NCBI GenBank assembly: GCA_964643435.1 | Contig: CAZXPY010000006.1 | Coordinates: 1 to 22,824, forward strand | DNA: 22,824 nt | Reading direction: 5' to 3' | Source: CAZXPY01 sp964643435 | Lineage (GTDB): Bacteria; Patescibacteriota; Microgenomatia; Woykebacterales; RBG-16-39-9b | Shown here: one piece after another, positions 21,247 through 22,824 of the stretch | Position numbering within the stretch: the first letter of the stretch is position 1 | How the letters are laid out: each line of letters starts with the position of its first letter | The notes under the pieces: model-generated | Told to the model about the DNA's origin: nothing | Seen by the model: the letters and a program-made list of their open reading frames with translations, nothing else | Databases searched by the model: none | Program-made: the position numbers and the translations under genes

Positions 21247-21490
21247 ATTGAAAATTTATTCCACCACCACCTGTCCGTATTGCAAAGCGGAAAAAGATTA
21301 TTTAACCGGTAAAAATATACCTTTTGAAAATATCTTTGTAGATGAAGATGCCGCTGCCGCCCAAAATTTGATTGATAAAAGCGGTCAAATGGGAGTCCCG
21401 GTTACTGAAATTACCTACGATGATGGAAAGACTGAATATATCCTAGGGTTTGATAGACCTCGTCTCGAAAAGATTTTAGGATTAGCTTAA
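21239..21490 (+). CDS. glutaredoxin (NrdH/Grx-like)
   Basis: An 83-aa single-domain glutaredoxin with dithiol active site C12-P-Y-C15 (STTTCPYCKAEK), the cis-Pro loop MGVPVTEI (P54) and a C-terminal GFDRPRLEKIL helix. It reduces disulfides or mixed thiols in the cytosol. The start ATG 21239 is chosen because AAGGAGGTGA lies just upstream at ideal spacing; an in-frame GTG at 21230 falls inside that SD. This SD lies within the end of the preceding gene, so expression is coupled but can be boosted independently. Confidence 0.92.
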   Translation: MVKLKIYSTTTCPYCKAEKDYLTGKNIPFENIFVDEDAAAAQNLIDKSGQMGVPVTEITYDDGKTEYILGFDRPRLEKILGLA

Positions 21491-21512
21491 ATAAATTATC
21501 TACTTGGTTTAA

Positions 21513-21541
21513 TTGACCCGTTAAGATTTTTTCCTTATACT
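21513..21541 (+). promoter_or_regulatory. promoter of gap
   Basis: -35 TTGACC (21513-21518), exactly 17 nt, -10 TATACT (21536-21541). Predicted start about 21548, giving a leader of about 115 nt before the gap ATG. That is much longer than any other leader in this window. A second TATACT at 21547-21552 lacks a -35. Confidence 0.6.
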
Positions 21542-21552
21542 GAAGATATACT

Positions 21553-21666
21553 ATGGTAAAAGTTGCGATAAATAGGATTGAATTGAAACTTTCGAAATTA
21601 GCTATCGCTAATGTCTTCAGGTTCAATTCCTCCTTATTATGCCGATTTTTTAAGGAGGTTATATGA
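21553..21666 (+). CDS. 37-codon upstream ORF in the gap leader
   Basis: Starts ATG GTA AAA GTT GCG ATA AAT, about 5 nt after the predicted transcription start. It stays open through the whole structured leader and ends in TGA overlapping the gap ATG (ATGA). No SD precedes it, but near-leaderless starts are common in this window. The first seven residues, MVKVAIN, resemble the GAPDH N-terminus (MIKIGIN here); the rest does not. It could be a leader peptide whose translation unfolds the hairpins, a relic of a duplicated gap start, or chance. Confidence 0.35.
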   Translation: MVKVAINRIELKLSKLAIANVFRFNSSLLCRFFKEVI

Positions 21667-21681
21667 TAAAAATCGGCATAA
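21571..21681 (+). promoter_or_regulatory. structured gap 5' leader with competing SD-sequestering hairpins
   Basis: Three pairings. (A) 21571-21602 with 21607-21638: a bulge-free imperfect hairpin with TATC loop, all pairs on one axis, including GAATTGAA/TTCAATTC and ATTAGC/GCTAAT. (B) CCTCCTTA (21629-21636) with TAAGGAGG (21651-21658): an exact anti-Shine-Dalgarno. (C) 21637-21650 with 21668-21681: 14 perfect bp, with the SD and ATG in its 17-nt loop and its 3' arm inside codons 2-7. B needs bases that A uses, and B and C cannot both form fully. So A+C and B are alternative states. Confidence 0.55.
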
Positions 21682-22673
21682 ATGGCTTTGGTCGAATCGG
21701 GCGAAGTGCTTTCAAAGTTGCGCTAGACCTACACAAGAATGAAGTCGATATCGTTGCGATCAACGATCTTACTGACGCAAAAACTTTAGCCCATCTTTTG
21801 AAATACGATTCGGTTTACGGCGCTTACCAAAAAGAAATATCTTCAGATCCCAACCATCTAATAGTCGCTGGCAAGAAATACCGCATCTTAGCGGAAAAAG
21901 ACCCTACTTCACTTCCTTGGAAAGATTTAAATATTGATGTAGTAATCGAATCAACTGGACGTTTTACCTCTTTAGAAGAGGCAGGTGCTCATTTAAAGGC
22001 TGGAGCAAAAAAAGTGGTAATTTCGGCGCCTAGTGATGATGCTCCGACTAACATTATCAGTGTTAATTCTTACTCTGGAGAAAACGTAATTAATAACGGT
22101 TCTTGCACCACTAATTGCGTTGGGCCGGTAACGGCGATTATTCACGCGTCTTTTAAAATTCTAAAAGCTTTTATGACTACTGTTCATGCCTATACAGCTG
22201 AACAAGATTTGGTTGATGGTCCCCCACCGCCTTTACATGCTGATTTGCGCCGTGCTAGAGCCGCGGCTATTAATATTGTCCCAACTACAACCGGCGCGGC
22301 TAAGGCAGTTGCTAAATCTTTTCCTGAAGTGGCAGGAAAATTTGATGGCGCGGCAATTCGCGTCCCTGTAGCTTGCGGTTCAGTTTCAGACTTTACTTTT
22401 TTGGTTGGCAAAAAAACTAACGCCCCCGAAGTTAATGGAGCTTTCAAAAAAGCTAGCGAAAATCCTCTTTATAAAGGAATTTTAGCGGTTACTGAAGAAC
22501 CTATAGTTTCAACTGATATTATTGGTCGAAGCGAATCAGCGATTGTCGATTTACTCTCAACTAAGGTTGTTGACGGCGACCTCGTTCGCGTTTTAGCTTG
22601 GTATGACAATGAATTTGGCTACGCCAACAGACTTATAGAACAAGTAATAAATGTTGGTAAAAATGTAAGCTAG
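21663..22673 (+). CDS. gap: glyceraldehyde-3-phosphate dehydrogenase, type I
   Basis: 336 aa, full length. It oxidises glyceraldehyde-3-phosphate to 1,3-bisphosphoglycerate with NAD in glycolysis. The Rossmann start is INGFGRIGR (6-14), and IND at 33-35 suggests NAD preference. The catalytic Cys is C148 in SCTTNC, and the base is H175 in TTVHAYT. The C-terminal WYDNEFGYANRL is typical. The start ATG 21663 has a perfect AAGGAGG SD, but that SD lies in a region able to form competing hairpins, so translation is probably regulated. Followed by rpiB after about 110 bp. Confidence 0.97.
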   Translation: MIKIGINGFGRIGRSAFKVALDLHKNEVDIVAINDLTDAKTLAHLLKYDSVYGAYQKEISSDPNHLIVAGKKYRILAEKDPTSLPWKDLNIDVVIESTGRFTSLEEAGAHLKAGAKKVVISAPSDDAPTNIISVNSYSGENVINNGSCTTNCVGPVTAIIHASFKILKAFMTTVHAYTAEQDLVDGPPPPLHADLRRARAAAINIVPTTTGAAKAVAKSFPEVAGKFDGAAIRVPVACGSVSDFTFLVGKKTNAPEVNGAFKKASENPLYKGILAVTEEPIVSTDIIGRSESAIVDLLSTKVVDGDLVRVLAWYDNEFGYANRLIEQVINVGKNVS

Positions 22674-22783
22674 TTGCTAGCTCGACAACTGCTCCTCGTT
22701 TAAACTGACGTTAAATCACTCGGATCAGCTGTCTTCGCTAGCTTTTAAATAATTGCTGGTTCGCCAGCCTTTAATGATTTAGT
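22674..22783. other. gap-rpiB intergenic region with small hairpins
   Basis: Contains AGTTG (22672-22676)/CAACT (22686-22690), two copies of GCTAGCT (22676, 22737), and GCTGG-TTCG-CCAGC (22755-22768), a short stem with a UUCG loop followed by CTTTAATGATTT. The last could be a weak terminator or processing hairpin, but the U tract is poor. No gene seen. Confidence 0.35.
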
Positions 22784-22824
22784 ATGACAATTTATCTAGC
22801 TTCTGATCATGCCGGCTTTGAACT
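22784..22824 (+). CDS. rpiB: ribose-5-phosphate isomerase B, 5' end only (runs off the window)
   Basis: The last 41 bases encode MTIYLASDHAGFEL, matching the conserved N-terminus of RpiB/LacAB isomerases, where the ASDHAG motif carries the catalytic-site Asp and His. The enzyme interconverts ribose-5-phosphate and ribulose-5-phosphate. Only 13 full codons are visible, so the identification rests on this one motif and on the sugar-phosphate neighbour gap. Confidence 0.75.
   Translation, partial: MTIYLASDHAGFE

Noticed and set aside
21571..21638. tRNA gene suggested by AGGTTCAATTCCT in the gap leader
   Set aside because: The T-arm-like stem is only three pairs, and no acceptor, D or anticodon arms fit. 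The region folds as one long hairpin instead.
21571..21651. Rho-independent terminator (hairpin followed by TTTTTT) before gap
   Set aside because: Seven unpaired bases separate the stem from the T run, and the stem has several internal loops. A translational role fits better.
22755..22780. strong terminator after gap
   Set aside because: The stem is five base pairs and the following T tract is interrupted. Recorded only as a possible weak hairpin.

Overview
The window looks like a chromosomal piece from a small-genome bacterium of the Candidate Phyla Radiation (Patescibacteria). My guess is the Microgenomates side, but the sequence does not prove lineage. The clues are AT-rich DNA, dense gene packing with many 4-nt ATGA overlaps, compact tRNA synthetases, a compact single-operon type IV pilus machine, a small GIY-YIG gene beside a tRNA, and many leaderless or nearly leaderless genes. 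TGA is used as a stop (several ATGA junctions), so this is not a UGA-recoded lineage.

Layout. 1-700 (minus): a small DUF1059-like protein, then a terminator, then two tiny GC-rich single-pass membrane peptides (51 and 53 aa) in one transcription unit. 777-3052 (plus): aspS, of bacterial type but without the GAD insertion, overlapping a D,D-carboxypeptidase. 3017-4108 (minus): an anchored protein of unknown function, divergent from gltX (4160-5419). gltX is followed immediately by two tandem paralogous membrane histidine kinases (5420-7892). The first has the phospho-accepting His but a damaged ATP lid. The second lost the His but keeps an intact ATP-binding domain. 7893-8454: tRNA-Gln(CUG) and a GIY-YIG gene embedded in GC-rich palindromes. 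8455-11306: single genes separated by intergenic repeats (anchored beta-propeller-like protein, cupin, coiled-coil protein, polytopic membrane protein), most apparently leaderless.

20477-11345 (minus) is one long type IV pilus operon: soluble histidine kinase, single-domain response regulator, PilB, PilC, FimT/GspH-like pseudopilin, a 633-aa pilin-adhesin, PilW-like, PilX/GspK-like, a PilM-like protein fused to a LytR_C domain, and last the major pilin with its own strong Shine-Dalgarno. The sensor pair at its head suggests that pilus function is signal-controlled. 20609-21490 (plus), divergent from the pilus operon, is an ArsR-family repressor with a visible operator, a thioredoxin-fold protein (CxxW) and a CPYC glutaredoxin: a small thiol-redox or metal-response operon.

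21491-22824 (plus): gap (GAPDH) followed by the start of rpiB, i.e. central carbon metabolism. The gap leader is the most striking non-coding element: a 34-position bulge-free imperfect hairpin, an exact anti-Shine-Dalgarno octamer, a 14-bp stem that puts the SD and start codon in its loop, and a 37-codon upstream ORF whose stop overlaps the gap start. The pairings exclude one another and look like a translational switch.
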